This document shows positions 10,807 through 22,800 of a stretch of 64,000 nucleotides of DNA, piece after piece (position 1 is the stretch's first letter; each line of letters opens with the position of its first letter). Source of the stretch: Owenia fusiformis (lineage: Eukaryota > Annelida > Polychaeta > Sabellida > Oweniidae); contig CAIIXF020000003.1 of NCBI GenBank assembly GCA_903813345.2, positions 18,058,931-18,122,930 of the forward strand. Reading direction: 5' to 3'. The notes below the pieces were generated by a model that saw nothing but the letters and a program-made list of their open reading frames with translations, was not told where the DNA came from and did not search any database. The position numbers and the translations under genes were made by a program.

Positions 10807-12036
10807 GGGGTGCACCCCAGTTGTCCGAAACCCAGTTCTCCGAAACCCAGTTGTCCGAAACCCAGTTCTCCGAAACCAAGTTCTCCGAAACCCACTTGTC
10901 CGAAACCCAATTCTCCGAAACCCACTTGTCCGAAACCCATTACTCCGAAAAATATAGTCAGAGAAAGGGGAGACGTACTTAAGCTTAGGCCAGTTTCATG
11001 CCATGTATTTGGCCAAATTCATGGCATGGACGCATTCTGATGTTCATAGATCTCTCTCTCTCTCACTTTGAATTGCATCCATTGCACGCGTTACCAGAAT
11101 GGCAGGAAATGGGGGATTTATTTTACATTGTGATTCTAAAAAAAGGTTATCAAAACACAATATATATTACGGAACAGTTTATCTTATCTTCTTCAATCTC
11201 TCTTATATAGGCAAAATAAAATGAATCATTTTGAAACAGATAAAATAAGTTTACGCAAGCGTTGTCAAAATATTTCGTCGCATTTAATTTCTTAGTCTCT
11301 GTATTTTATCAAATCGTAAAAGTACAAAACATTCGAAACTTAATCACTTGGGATCAACTGTGAACGAAGGCAGGCTGTCCTCTCATATCAAAATGGATGT
11401 TCTCCCATTCGCAAGAAGTTTCATTTACGCCATGTAAGCCTACTCACTTCATCCTTTTAATTTAATCTCTATTTCTCGAACAGAGTACGTAAATGAAGAA
11501 TAAGTTTTGGTTTCGAAAAGATGTACATGTCAACTTTACTAAATAAATGCCCACTGGCTTGGGAAAGCTATTTTTCCTTTTATGAACGCTCATCACCCAT
11601 TGGAAAAATGTTGTTCCCTCTCAAAAAAGGCCCATGGGCCATAAAGAAAATTGGTTTAAAAATTGTAGACCCCTATGTATGTTGTGTAAACGCCATTTCA
11701 CAATGAGAATAACATAATTTAACTTTGTTTGTTTGAACATCTATATCACCTGTATATGAACTTTCGTAGGCTAAACATTAAACAATAACGTCTTAACTTC
11801 GCATATGTAGCCTAATTTTGCAATGATGTCAACGTTATTCCAATGTTATGTTGTGATTCGCAGAGGTTGCGACAACGAGATTCGTTTAAAAAAATTGTAT
11901 TTTTCAAATAAGATCCCCCTAATTTTCGGAGAACTGGGTTTCGGAAAACTGGGTTTCGGAGAACTGGGTTTCGGACAACTGGGTTTCGGAAAACTGGGTT
12001 TCGGAGAACTGGGTTTCGGACAACTGGGTTGACCCC
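10807..12036. mobile_element. Non-autonomous DNA transposon with tandem-repeat termini
   Basis: A 1230-bp element flanked by the 8-bp duplication GTTGTAAT (10799-10806 and 12037-12044). The left end starts GGGGTGCACCCCAG and the right end, reverse complemented, starts GGGGTCAACCCAG. Inside each end is an array of a 15-bp unit: about nine copies of the (A)GTT(G/C)TCCGAAACCC type at 10818-10950, and about seven inverted copies at 11927-12028. An 8-bp duplication fits hAT-like or P-like elements. No transposase is present. The two proline- or glycine-rich frames across the arrays are translations of the repeat. Confidence 0.8.
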
Positions 12037-12223
12037 GTTGTAATGCACCTTATGAAATGAGTAATATTAACACACTTTCACAACATGATCTTATACGATG
12101 GACTCATTGGCTTATTCATGCCATGTTTTACCCTCTTACTCTATTATCTGGCCACACCCCACTGACTATTACATATGATTTCAGTTTTGATTCTTATTCA
12201 ATCACAATAAGCTGAAATGCATC

Positions 12224-12541
12224 TTTCATGGAATTAAATGGGAGTTTTAATGTGAAATAAATGTAGCTAATTATAGCCAAAAATGTAGATATACATTCTA
12301 ATAGGATAGGAAGGATCAAAGAATTATCTCTCCTCTTAAGAGTGCAAATAAAGTTCAACTCTTGGAAAGAGTTCATGATAAGACAATATTTTTCATGGAA
12401 TTAGATGGGAGTTTTAATGTGAAATAAATGTAGCTACAGTATAGCCCAAAAATGTATAGGATAGGAAGGATCAAAGAATTATCTCTCATCTTAAGAGTGA
12501 AAATAAAGTTCAACTCTTGGAAAGAGTACATGATAAGACAA
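12224..12541 (+). repeat. Tandem duplication, ~160 bp
   Basis: Two direct copies: 12224-12386, and 12388-12541 with small deletions. Both share GATAGGAAGGATCAAAGAAT and AAGTTCAACTCTTGGAAAGA. No function is suggested. Confidence 0.8.
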
Positions 12542-12741
12542 CATTATTCATCATAAAGCCAAGTAAGCACCCATAATCTATAGAGCATAGAATAAATGAG
12601 ATATTCAAATATTGTTAATCTTTCCAAGAAGATCATGAATCAAGCATAAAAATATGTAAATCAAGAAATCTTCTTTAATAGCGAATTGCTTCTTGACATT
12701 TACCAAATATGTAACGAGTCTAATGAATCGTTAGATGTTTT

Positions 12742-13000
12742 CTTAGATGTAACTAAGATGAAAAGCGTATCTACAAGAATAATCTTGTATCTGTCAGATA
12801 TATTTTTTCAACACATTCACACACGATTAACATCATAAAAATATCTTTCATGACCAGCATTGACCAGCTCTTTGATGTAACTAAGATAAAAAGCGTGTCT
12901 ACAAGAATGATCTTGTTATCTGTCAGATATATTTCTTTAAGACATTCACACATGATTAACATCATAAAAATATCTTTCATGACCAGCATTAACCAGCTTA
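12742..13000 (+). repeat. Tandem duplication, ~129 bp
   Basis: Two direct copies (about 12743-12871 and 12872-13000) sharing GATGTAACTAAGAT, 'ATCTGTCAGATATATTT' and ATCTTTCATGACCAGCATT. The minus-strand frame spanning both simply reads the repeat twice. Confidence 0.8.
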
Positions 13001-13435
13001 TTTAAGTATACACTGACATTATCACAATAGGATTGACTGACATGTTAAACCATATAGATTAGTTTTCTTTCTAACTGACAAGGAAATGCTTATGGAAATC
13101 CCATACTCACTGACAATATAAGTGCAACTGTCCCTTATAAAAATATCATGAAAAATACTATAAAAATAGTCTTGCTACAAGCCCTTGTGATCGCCCACTA
13201 TGAAGTCAATAGGGGGGGGGGGGGGTTCCAGAGACTTGATGCAAGACTATATAAAGAGTAAAATAAGAATAAATAAAAACTGTCTTGGTTCGTAATCATC
13301 CATCATGATAAACAATGACATCTCATTTCTTCTCAGCCCTCAGGTGAAACAGAAAGATGCTATGAGTATAGAATGCTAATCATCACGCGCGTTCCTCAAA
13401 AGATATTATAAGAACAAGAACACAAATGTGTACAA
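13001..13435. other. Spacer with a poly-G run
   Basis: No gene seen. A run of about 14-15 G residues lies at roughly 13211-13225. It may be length-variable or hard to sequence. Confidence 0.6.
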
Positions 13436-14931
13436 TATGTCCCCACCAAGTGGTGATCCCGTCAAATGGTTATCCTGAAAATGAGTAGACAAGACTTTAC
13501 CAACACAATTTGAGGACGGAAAATCCAAAGTGGCCACCTTAAAATTTACCCAGAATGCCAAAAATTTAGTCAGTTCTAGATTTTCATACTAAGAACCACC
13601 CTTGAAAATTTGAAATTGATCCGTCACACAGTTAACCAGAAAACATGTAAACAAGACTTTACAGACAAGATTTCAGGATGGAAAATCCAAAATGGCTGCC
13701 TTAAAATTTACCCAGAATGTCAAAAAACTAATCTGTTTGTAGATTTTCATACTAAGAATCAACCCTGAAAATATGAAATTGATCTACCAAACGGTTAACC
13801 TGAAAATGGGTAGACAAGACTTTCCAGACAAGATTTTAGGACAGAAAATCCAAAATGGCTGCCTTAACATTTACGCAGAATGCAAAAAAACTAATCAGAT
13901 GTAGAATTTCATACAAAGAATCATCCCTGAAAATTTGAAATTGATCTATCAAACCGTTCACCTAAAAACGCGTAGACAAGACTTTACAGGCAAGATTTTA
14001 AGACGGAAAATCCAAAACGGCTGCCTTGACATTTACCCAGAATGCAAAAAAACTAATCAGTTCTAGATTTTCATACTAAGAATCATTCCTGAAAATTTGA
14101 AATTGATCTACCAAACAGTTCACCTGAAAACGAGTAGACAAGACTTTACAGACAAGATTTTAGGACGGAAAATCCAAAATGGCTGCCTTGACATTTACCC
14201 AGAATGCCAAAAAACTAATGAGATCTAGATTTTTATACTAAGAATCATCCCTGAAAATTTGAAATTGATCCACCAAACGGTTCACCTGAAAACGCGCAGA
14301 CAAGACTTCACAGACAAGATTTTAGGACAGAAAAATCCAAAATGGCCGACAATAAAAAAGTCCTTATGAGTTTTTGCTGATTTCTTTTTACAAAATTATC
14401 ACATATAACTACTGTTAACAATAAAGTAGGCTTTTACAACAAAGTACATCTGAAATTATTTATAAAGCTACTAAATAGTTAAAGTATGAAAACTCAAAAA
14501 CACCATTCAATATGATACAAAGTATTATCGCGCGCTAACTTTTCTTAAGACACTCAAAATGGCTGACATGACTGAGCTAGCAGGTCCAAAACCTAATCAG
14601 ATCTAGAATGAAGTGAGCTGAACAAGATGTTAAAGTTTTAAAAGCAACTGTGAAGCAGTTTTTCTTAAAGTTTGCAGACAAGGATTTTAGCATTTGACTT
14701 CAAAATGGCCGACAGGAAGTAGGTTTTGAGTTAAATTTTTTTCATCCACATCTATAGGCACTCATAAGTTATCCCTGAAAATTTGAAGGTGATATCTGTA
14801 GCGGTTTTGGAGAAAACTCCCGGACGTACGGACGGACGGACAGACGGACGGACGGACGGACAGACGGACGGACAGACAGTCGGACGCGCCTAGGCCGACA
14901 ATATGGCCCCACACTATGTGGTGGGGACATA
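13436..14931. mobile_element. Inverted-repeat element with internal 160-bp repeats
   Basis: The left end reads TATGTCCCCACCA and the right end is its reverse complement TGGTGGGGACATA at 14919-14931. Between them are about six direct repeats of ~160 bp (landmarks 'AGACAAGACTTTA' near 13480, 13650, 13808, 13969, 14131, 14298, and 'AAAATCCAAAATGGC'). A GGAC/AGAC tetranucleotide tract follows at 14826-14885. No transposase frame was found. The element looks non-autonomous and partly expanded by tandem duplication. Confidence 0.7.
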
Positions 14932-15416
14932 ACAAAGTACACCTGAAATTATTTATAAAGCTACTAAAAAGTTAAAGTATGAAAACTGAAAAACACCATT
15001 CAATATGATACAAAGTATTATCGTGCGCTAACTTTTCTTAAAACATTCAAAATGGCTGACATGACTGAGCTAACAGGTCCAAAACCTAATCAGATCTAGA
15101 ATGAAGTGAGCTGAACAAGATTTTAAAGTTTTAAAAGCAACTGTGAAGCCATTTTTCTTTAAGTTTGCAGACAAGGATTTTAGCATTTGACTTCAAAATG
15201 GCCGACAGGAAGTAGGTATCAAGTTAATGTTTTTTCATCCATATCTGTATGCACTCATAAGTTATTCCTGAAAATTTGAAGGCGATATCTGTAGCGGTTT
15301 TGGAGAAAACTGCCGGACGTACGGACGGACAGACAGACGGACAGACAGACGGACAGACAGACAGACGGACGCGCCTAGGCCGACAATATGGCCCCACACT
15401 ATGTGGTGGGGACATA
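14932..15416 (+). repeat. Duplicate of the right third of the preceding element
   Basis: A direct copy of about 14438-14931, including the GGAC/AGAC tract (15315-15370) and the end TGGTGGGGACATA. The two copies abut, so a ~490-bp tandem duplication is the simplest reading. A frame rich in Ser-Val-Cys-Pro on the minus strand is a translation of the tetranucleotide tract. Confidence 0.8.
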
Positions 15417-16084
15417 AAAAGCGTAGATAAAGCCGTGTTCAAAAAAAATGTTCAAGTACCTATAGAACATACACAATGTTGAAATCTACAAGTTAATAAG
15501 CGTAAAAGAAAACATACTTAATGGGTGAGTTATTGTAATGTACGGACAACATGAAAGGAAATGTCAACTGCCTTCCGCAAGTGATGTCAATATATAACAA
15601 GATCACAACTAAATGATTCCTCAAGGACAAATTAGCGATGAATCTGATAAAGGAGATGTTTTATCCTTAGGAAAAATATGTTTCGCGAAAGTGACATATA
15701 TGTTCAACTTCCTAACTCCGAAGTGAATCTACTATTGGATATGTCAGACCGTAATGGTTATTGACCACTGAAATAGAAAAATAAATAGAATGATTATTCC
15801 CTATAGGAATTGACATCATAACAAGCACAAATTTCCGAGGACTGACACACTAACTATTTTGAACGTTGTCATGTAAACATGAATTGTTTGAGTATAATAT
15901 ATAAATCAATATAATATAAGGTCAGATTCACATGCTTAAATTCTTGTCATACATATGCTGCAGAAATTCTTGAACAGTGTCCTTAAAAACTTCATTTTTA
16001 AAAGGCAATTAATTTACTTATCACATGAGCAAAAATTTTCAATATCAACAGAAATGAACCAATCAAAGTCTTGGTCAAGTTACA
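15417..16084. other. Unannotated spacer
   Basis: AT-rich, with no supported feature. Confidence 0.5.
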
Positions 16085-16089
16085 GATCA

Positions 16090-16354
16090 CATTGGCGGAT
16101 CCAGAGGGGAAGGGGGGTCCAGGTCCTCCTGGATATACCCAGAATGGACCCAAAAATCTTTGGAGGGCCTCAATTTGTGTGCCTTTTTGGGCATTACTTG
16201 GCCTTTTAAGGACTTATTTTTTACTTAAGACCAAATTATCAAAAATGGGCATTAAATGTTCAAAATGTGGGCCCAGTTTGTGGTTTAAAGGGCCAAAAAT
16301 ATTTTGTGCTTTTGAAATGTGGCATTCCCTTGTTAGCCTCTGGATCCACCAGTG
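16090..16354. mobile_element. Small inverted-repeat element (MITE)
   Basis: A 265-bp element with ends CATTGGCGGATCCAGAGG and, reverse complemented, CACTGGTGGATCCAGAGG. It is flanked by the 5-bp duplication GATCA (16085-16089 and 16355-16359). Non-coding: the Gly/Pro-rich frame here is chance. Confidence 0.75.
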
Positions 16355-16359
16355 GATCA

Positions 16360-16870
16360 TTATGAATTAAAAACAATTTGAGGTTTTTTGCCAAAATTAA
16401 TAACAAAGACAACCTTTACAACATAAAAATCATACCAGGTCATTTCAACAAGCAGAAGAAAGACTGAAGAAAGAACCTCTTCATCTTTTGTAAAGGTAAA
16501 ACAATTGTTAAGGTTAAAACAATACACGCAATCTTGGGAAATAAGCTACATTAACCTCATAGATATAGCTTTGAGCTTTTACACAATTCTCTCGTTAACA
16601 ATTTAGCTGCTCCAATAGTAAAACAGAATTTCACACAATTATATGTTAAAGCATTCTGATTATTCTGTATTGATTCTAACATTTGCTCTTCAGGCTCTTG
16701 CTACCAGGAAATTATTATTTACTTACACTCAGCTAGTGTTCAGTTATCAGAGTAAGAAGTTACAGAAGAATATGTTCAAAGTGAACATTAATAGTATATT
16801 CTCTTGCTTAGGATGTTCAAAATGAGAGGTATTAAAAATGAGAGATAGGTGACTCTTTGAAAATGGTGGT
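16360..16870. other. Unannotated spacer
   Basis: No gene or repeat boundary was supported. Confidence 0.45.
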
Positions 16871-17176
16871 AAAGGACAAGTCTCGGTTTGGAGAGCAGTC
16901 TCCTGGGCTAATAATTTGTTTGATGAAAGATTTAGAAATATCACCCAAATTAAATTATGAATATTCAAAAGAGAACATTTAAATCTACAAGATGTAAAAA
17001 TATCACTATTGTCCGAAGTAGGGGTAACGGTGCAATTTTTTTAATGAAAAATCTAGAAATATCACCTAAATTAAATTATGACAATTCAAAAGAAGACATT
17101 CAAATCTATATTTGGAGCAGGGGAAACGCTCAATTAGAGTGATGAACTTCATTGTCCAAACCGAGAATAGCCCTTT
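16871..17176. mobile_element. MITE, 'TCTCGGTTTGGA' family, diverged copy
   Basis: A 306-bp element with ends AAAGGACAAGTCTCGGTTTG and, reverse complemented, AAAGGGCTATTCTCGGTTTG. The interior shares 'CAGTCTCCTGGGCTAATAAT' and 'AAATATCACC' blocks with the better preserved copy at 35822-36214. Confidence 0.75.
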
Positions 17177-19339
17177 GAATATTTCAGAAATAAAAAGCGG
17201 CCATTTTTTTAGAAAAAAATCTCTACAATAATTTTAAAGTCATGATTAATAGTACAATAAATGATTAAAACATATTTTCTGTACATGGTTTAAGTTAGGG
17301 CAGCTGTGCTTTAAAGGCAACTTGCATGCTACCCAAGTCTACTTCAGTATAAGCATGAACCTATGCAAAGCTTTCCCTCGGTATATCACCAAGGGTGATG
17401 CATGGATGGTGATGGTATGAGATCAATTCTTTTGTCTGATAAAAGACTACATTTTGAAATATCTATACTGCAGATACTATGAGGCCCCCACAAAGGGTCA
17501 TAGTGACAGTATTGCAGTCTAAGTGGTATATAACTTTACCAACCCCTTTTTTATTTTTATACATGTATTTACTTTAGCCGATCAATTGCACTGATTGGTT
17601 CAAACCCTTTATTGTATAAGGATGTGGAACTCTTACTGATCTGTCTGAGGTAATAACACTTCGACTTCAATATTACAGGGTACTATAAAGGCAGTGGCGG
17701 GTTGAAGGGATTGACATTTTTTTAAATTTTTTAATTTGGAGAGCAATATCATGTCTATGTCAACACTGAAATCCTAATTTTCATATTTTTGGCCCATATA
17801 TACCAACTCTAGTGTCTAATAGCATGAGCAATTCACCTGTAAACACGCATAGGAATTATTTCATCAGAATTTTTTCAATAAAAGCAAAAGCTACACAGAG
17901 CATGATACTGAATTCACATAGGACACCCACTGAACTTAAAAAATAACTTTCCAAAGGTGAATGTAGCACTGTGGCAAAAATTATGCAGCTTGAGAATATC
18001 ACCATACATACGCCAAAACCACTTGTTTTAATGCTGGGGAGATCACTGAAATGGTATTTGATATGGGTCCCATATGGCCAATTGGGGCACTTGTGGTTAC
18101 TATCTATATTTGATGGAACTTTTCTCTTGCCACTAATTACCATAGTATACCTTCCTCACTGGGATGGAACAGAGGGAAGAGAGCTCACATCAAAACAGAA
18201 TTTGTTGAACAACTGTTCCATGTCAAGAGTCAGAAAATCGTATACCCTTGCAAAGAGATTGTATCTGTTTACCCTCTTTAAACTGTAAAATCATTTGTAA
18301 TAGTAAGAGGGTTATGTGAACATTCAACTCATTCTAAGTTGTAACATATACATGAAATATTGAAGACCAAACAAAGAATACCAATAGAACAACAGATATA
18401 ACTTCTATGTGAATTTTTCATTCTCTTCCTCAAAAACTCAAAAAATAGTTCCAAATTCTCTGGTTTGTTATTGAATTTGTATAAGCAAACCGCAGTGATA
18501 TATGGTGAATACTGCCACTGCCACTGCCGCTGCCGCCATGTGAGAATGGATTGCTAACCTTCATCTGAAGGATATTTACTTCAGTACCTTAACTACTTGT
18601 AACTGATAGCGTACTTCAGTCCTATTGTGCCTAATGAAAATAAGCGCAATTAAGATAGAGTTACAGAATAATCATGACTGTGTGCTTGAGTAAACTCACT
18701 GAGCAATGGCTGGAAGAGTGTATTAAATTATCTCTGTTAATTTTGCGCTATCATTTTACAGGATTTGCTTGGCAATACTAATTACATAAAACAACATTAT
18801 TTGCATATTAGTGATACAATTTCTTTTTTCAGAACAAGTAAAAGCTAATAAATTTTCACTATACAGGTTTCACTATGTAGTCGAAATCTTTATAATAAAA
18901 TTAACTGTTCTGTCTATTTCTCCCAGCTATATCTCATATTTTACATAATTTCTTCAGAATATTAACTGATTTCTGTTTAACCATTGGATCCTGGATGATA
19001 AGAACCCATTTTATCATTTTTCTCTTATATTAATGCCTTTAAAGGGATCAGATCGTTCGGATTTATCTCCCGGACAACCAATAATGTCCTAATATAACTG
19101 CTCATATAACATCATATATACCTTAGATATTTTTTGAGACCAAATCATGAGCACAGTTTTGCCAATATATTGAGTAAATCAACAGGACAATCAAAGAACA
19201 ACCAAATGTCTAGAACACAATAAGCCTAAAACAACTTACAATTTTTTTTAGATTAATTTATATTGTAAAACCCTTTTAAGTAATCAAAATAACATTCCCA
19301 AAGGATAAAAATGAGTTGTAATAAAAAAGAAAAAAGATT
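17177..19339. other. Unannotated region upstream of the EF-hand gene
   Basis: No coding exon or clear transposon end was recognised. A short run of CTGCCA/CTGCCG triplet-like repeats lies near 18510-18538. Overlapping frames on opposite strands near 17.9-18.3 kb have no motif and are not called. Confidence 0.45.
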
Positions 19340-19424
19340 GCCTACGCCGGGAATCGAACCCCCACCTTTGGACAAAACAATAAGATGAGAAAAGTCTGAC
19401 GCGCTACCTACTGCGCCATAAGAT
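19340..19424 (-). tRNA. Decayed tRNA-like sequence (pseudogene or SINE head)
   Basis: The minus strand shows a good D-arm block (GGCGCAGTAGGTAGCGCGTC) and a T-loop block (GGGTTCGATTCCCGGC). The middle is enlarged (about 30 bases around CTCAT/TTTTG) and forms no standard anticodon arm. The 3' acceptor strand CGTAGGC finds no partner at the 5' side (TATCTTA). It resembles an elongator methionine tRNA in the D arm. It is probably a pseudogene or a tRNA-derived SINE remnant, not a working tRNA. Confidence 0.45.
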
Positions 19425-19659
19425 AACAGCATGTGAACTGGTCAAATTTTATAACCATATGAATAATTGAAAAAAAGTAATATAAGTGCGCTTCTTTTAT
19501 TTCAAAATGATCAATATATATGACTGATATTGTTGAAATGTATGTTTTTTGGAAGTATTTTCATCTGAATTAATAAATAACAATGTTTTATTGAGCATCG
19601 AACTTCCGTCGTCAGTCTTGGCAAATACAATCGGTTGCCCGGATATTGAGCCCAGGCAG

Positions 19660-19664
19660 CCAAT
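19660..19664 (+). promoter_or_regulatory. CCAAT box upstream of the EF-hand gene
   Basis: CAGCCAATCACAG lies ~85 bp before the first coding ATG, in a stretch locally richer in CpG than its surroundings. No TATA box is evident. Position and motif fit a promoter; this is inference. Confidence 0.4.
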
Positions 19665-19746
19665 CACAGATCGGAGCACATTGAAGCGGGTTATTTCAAT
19701 TTTATTTCGAACATTTGTCGAATTACAACTGATGGAAGTGGAAATT

Positions 19747-19806
19747 ATGGCTGAGAACAATCATCAAATTGATACCGTTAATGAATTGTCTGAAGCCCCA
19801 ACATTG
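19747..19806 (+). CDS. SCGN: EF-hand gene, coding exon 1 (tentative)
   Basis: Twenty codons, [20 protein letters not shown], then the donor GTAAGT, phase 0. It is acidic and has no EF-hand. It is chosen because it joins exon 2 in phase, follows promoter-like sequence and lies on the right strand. It is the least certain exon of the model; transcript data could replace it. Confidence 0.5.
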
Positions 19807-22800
19807 GTAAGTCGATAGAAATACTTCTTTTACATAATATAACACGAAAATACCAGAGGGGTTACTCTAATTGTGCTTTTGGACGACCTGATCCTTTTAA
19901 TATTTTTCTAAACCAGTTATATTTGCCATTACAAAGAGTATTATATGTGAGTACAGATATTGTTTTTGTTAAGAACGGGCACAGAGAAAGTATAAAAGCA
20001 AAACACAGAATTAACTTCCTCTGGTCTGAGCGCAATGTGCTCAATTAACCTAAAAATATGTTTTTATTAATCAAAGCCAACACGGTTAAATAATGGTTCA
20101 TTATGACGAAAATTACTGGACGTGCGCTTCACATCTCAACAAATAATTGACCAGTAAGCAGGTTACCTTATTATTACCATATACAAGAGTAATTTAATTA
20201 ACTATGAATGAAAATGGAACCTAACAAGTACTTATGGTATAATCACTTGCATACTACTACAACCCAGCCAAAAAAACTCGCTGGTTTTCAAATAGCCCGA
20301 AGCATGCAAAATTTTATAAAAATTGGAAAAAGCTTAAGTGTTCATTATGACTCATATGAACGTATGGTTAGCTCACTTAAAAATGTATGATTGTTTGATT
20401 AGTGGAATCCTTCATTCCAATTTTGCTGAGAAATATTGGAAAATATCTGTTTATTATTTTGAGTAGGAAGCAACGTCCCAGTGATAATGAAGACGAAGAA
20501 TGCATAATCGCTGTTATTATCAACTCGTAATGCATATACATGATTAATGGCATACATTTCCGCATCATGATAACAACATCTTTTTAAAACTATACAAGGA
20601 AGGAAAATTGTAGATTTTGCATAAGTGCATTTATAACCACATTGATCAAATTACATAGTAAAACAATTGGAGTTGATGGAAAAGTAGCAAGGCTATATAC
20701 TATGCCTGTACTATATGGCATACCTAGCATATATGTATGTCATTGTTTTGAAGTCAATATGAACTTTACAGGTATAGCCGCCCTACTTTCATTACCATGA
20801 CAACCTTATGACATCATGTTTCATTTTAATCATATTCTAATTAGACGTAGTAACCATGGTTATGTAGTTCTTCAGTATGTAAGTACCATGTGAAAAATGT
20901 TATTGGTTTTGCCAAAATATAGGTCTCTCGAGGTCAAACACTATTGCCAGAACTGGCATTTCTAACACAGTTAAATAACCTCCATTCACCTATGTTACCT
21001 TCTATTACCGTAACAACCTTTTGTTACCATAACAACATGTACACAGTATAGCAATGTTTCATTTCCAACAATGTGTAATATATCTCTCAAGTCTCTGTAA
21101 TGTGAAATATGTCTTCTTAATTTGCAATAATAAACACCTCATAATAATGTTGTTTTACTATAACTTCTATCTGCAAATATACCCTTAACATTTATATGTG
21201 GATGCACTCGAGATCATCAGCACAATTTTTCTTTCAACTTAAAACACTTGTATGGAGATGGTACCAAAACAGAGTCACTCTACTATACCTAACCCCTAGA
21301 AATGCATAAGATACTCTGTTTGTCTAATTGTATTAACTAGTATACTTTTGCAAGTACCTTATTAACATCTAACAGTCTTCCGATAAACCATTCATAAGGA
21401 ACAGACAAATAAAAACAAATAACATAATCATTACTATTAGCCAAATGGGTTGCTTATGAACACTAAATGCAAGGTAAAGTAGAGTGAGAGTAGTTAAATG
21501 AAAATACCAATTGGAGCTTATCCAAAACTGAGTGAAGAATCTTGAATCAATATACAACCAAGACTAAAAAGTATCAAAAACAAAAATAGAAAAGGAATTT
21601 TTTCAGAGAACAGCCAATCATAATGGGAAAACCCCCAACATCCCACACAATAATATAACATGAAGAAACAGTGCCTACCAACACCTTCCACCACCATTCA
21701 ATAAGTGATTACAGCACTAAATAATGCCTCCTAGAGAACATGTCATATGGAAGAACAATAAACTTATTTATTCCCATATAACTACAGATACACTTGCTTA
21801 TTATATATACAGGGTGATCACTAAGTTCTGGGAATTTATCTGTCATTTCATTATTTTTCAACCAATTTACTTGAAATTTTCAAGGTAAATGGGGAATGTA
21901 ATTTTGGGTTGGATTAAACAGTCTCATTGTCATCTGATGTCACAATGGATAATTATTGTTACTATAGCAACATGACAAATGGCGTAGCGGGTCAAGTAAA
22001 ATAAAAATGAATTCAAATTTTGCTTGATACAAAAGTATGGTTAATAAATACCTATTTGGTGGACATATTTCTGTGATTTTTTATATTTTTTCTGATTTTT
22101 TTTATATTTTTTCTAACTTAAGTTTCTAAAGTAACATCTTTATTGTTATATGAGAGTGTACTTTGCTCTATTTTCGTATCTTTCATCAGCATCTCAAAGT
22201 CACAATCATGACTAAAAAGAGCGGGGAGTTATCTTCCATTATGTCTATGCTCCTTCCCATTACTCAAGCTGCCCATACTACTCTTGAAGAATTAGGGTTC
22301 ACACAAGTTATTACTGCCCCATATTCACCAGACAATATTCACCAGATGAAGCACCATTAGGCTTCACTACATTTTGGGTGCTAAAGCATTATATGAGAGG
22401 TCATAAGTTTGATTCGAATAAGGGACTGATTTCAACGGCTTGAGCAAATCTTCAAGGGATACCAAAGGGAGGACTGGAACACATCATTATGGACTAAGGT
22501 TTTCAACAACGTATGTGCGTCCAGGCTAATGGAAACAATTATAAATGAAATGATCCTCTCAGCAATTAAGAATACTTCTGAATAAATGATTTCAAAAGTA
22601 CTGTTCTGCCTCTAGTACAAGTAGTTTGAAGCAACCATCTAGGCAAGATGAATACGTTTTGGCAGGAATTTTCAAATTAACATCAGTCAAAATTTGCTGA
22701 CCCGCGAACCACTTTTACTTTTTTTGTAATTACAATAAAATAAATTGTAGAAGTGGTATGTATATGAAACATTGCTTGTCAATTCAGAATTATACAATGT

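Noticed and set aside
15224-15482. Frames with Ser-Val-Cys-Pro or Thr-Asp-Gly-Gln repeats
   Set aside because: Direct translation of the GGAC/AGAC tetranucleotide tract.
16071-16370. 99-codon Gly/Pro-rich frame
   Set aside because: Coincides with a MITE bounded by GATCA duplications. Its composition comes from the GGATCC/GGGG sequence.
19862-20044. Minus-strand frame resembling a mobile-element fragment
   Set aside because: No catalytic or structural motif could be recognised. Too short to assign.
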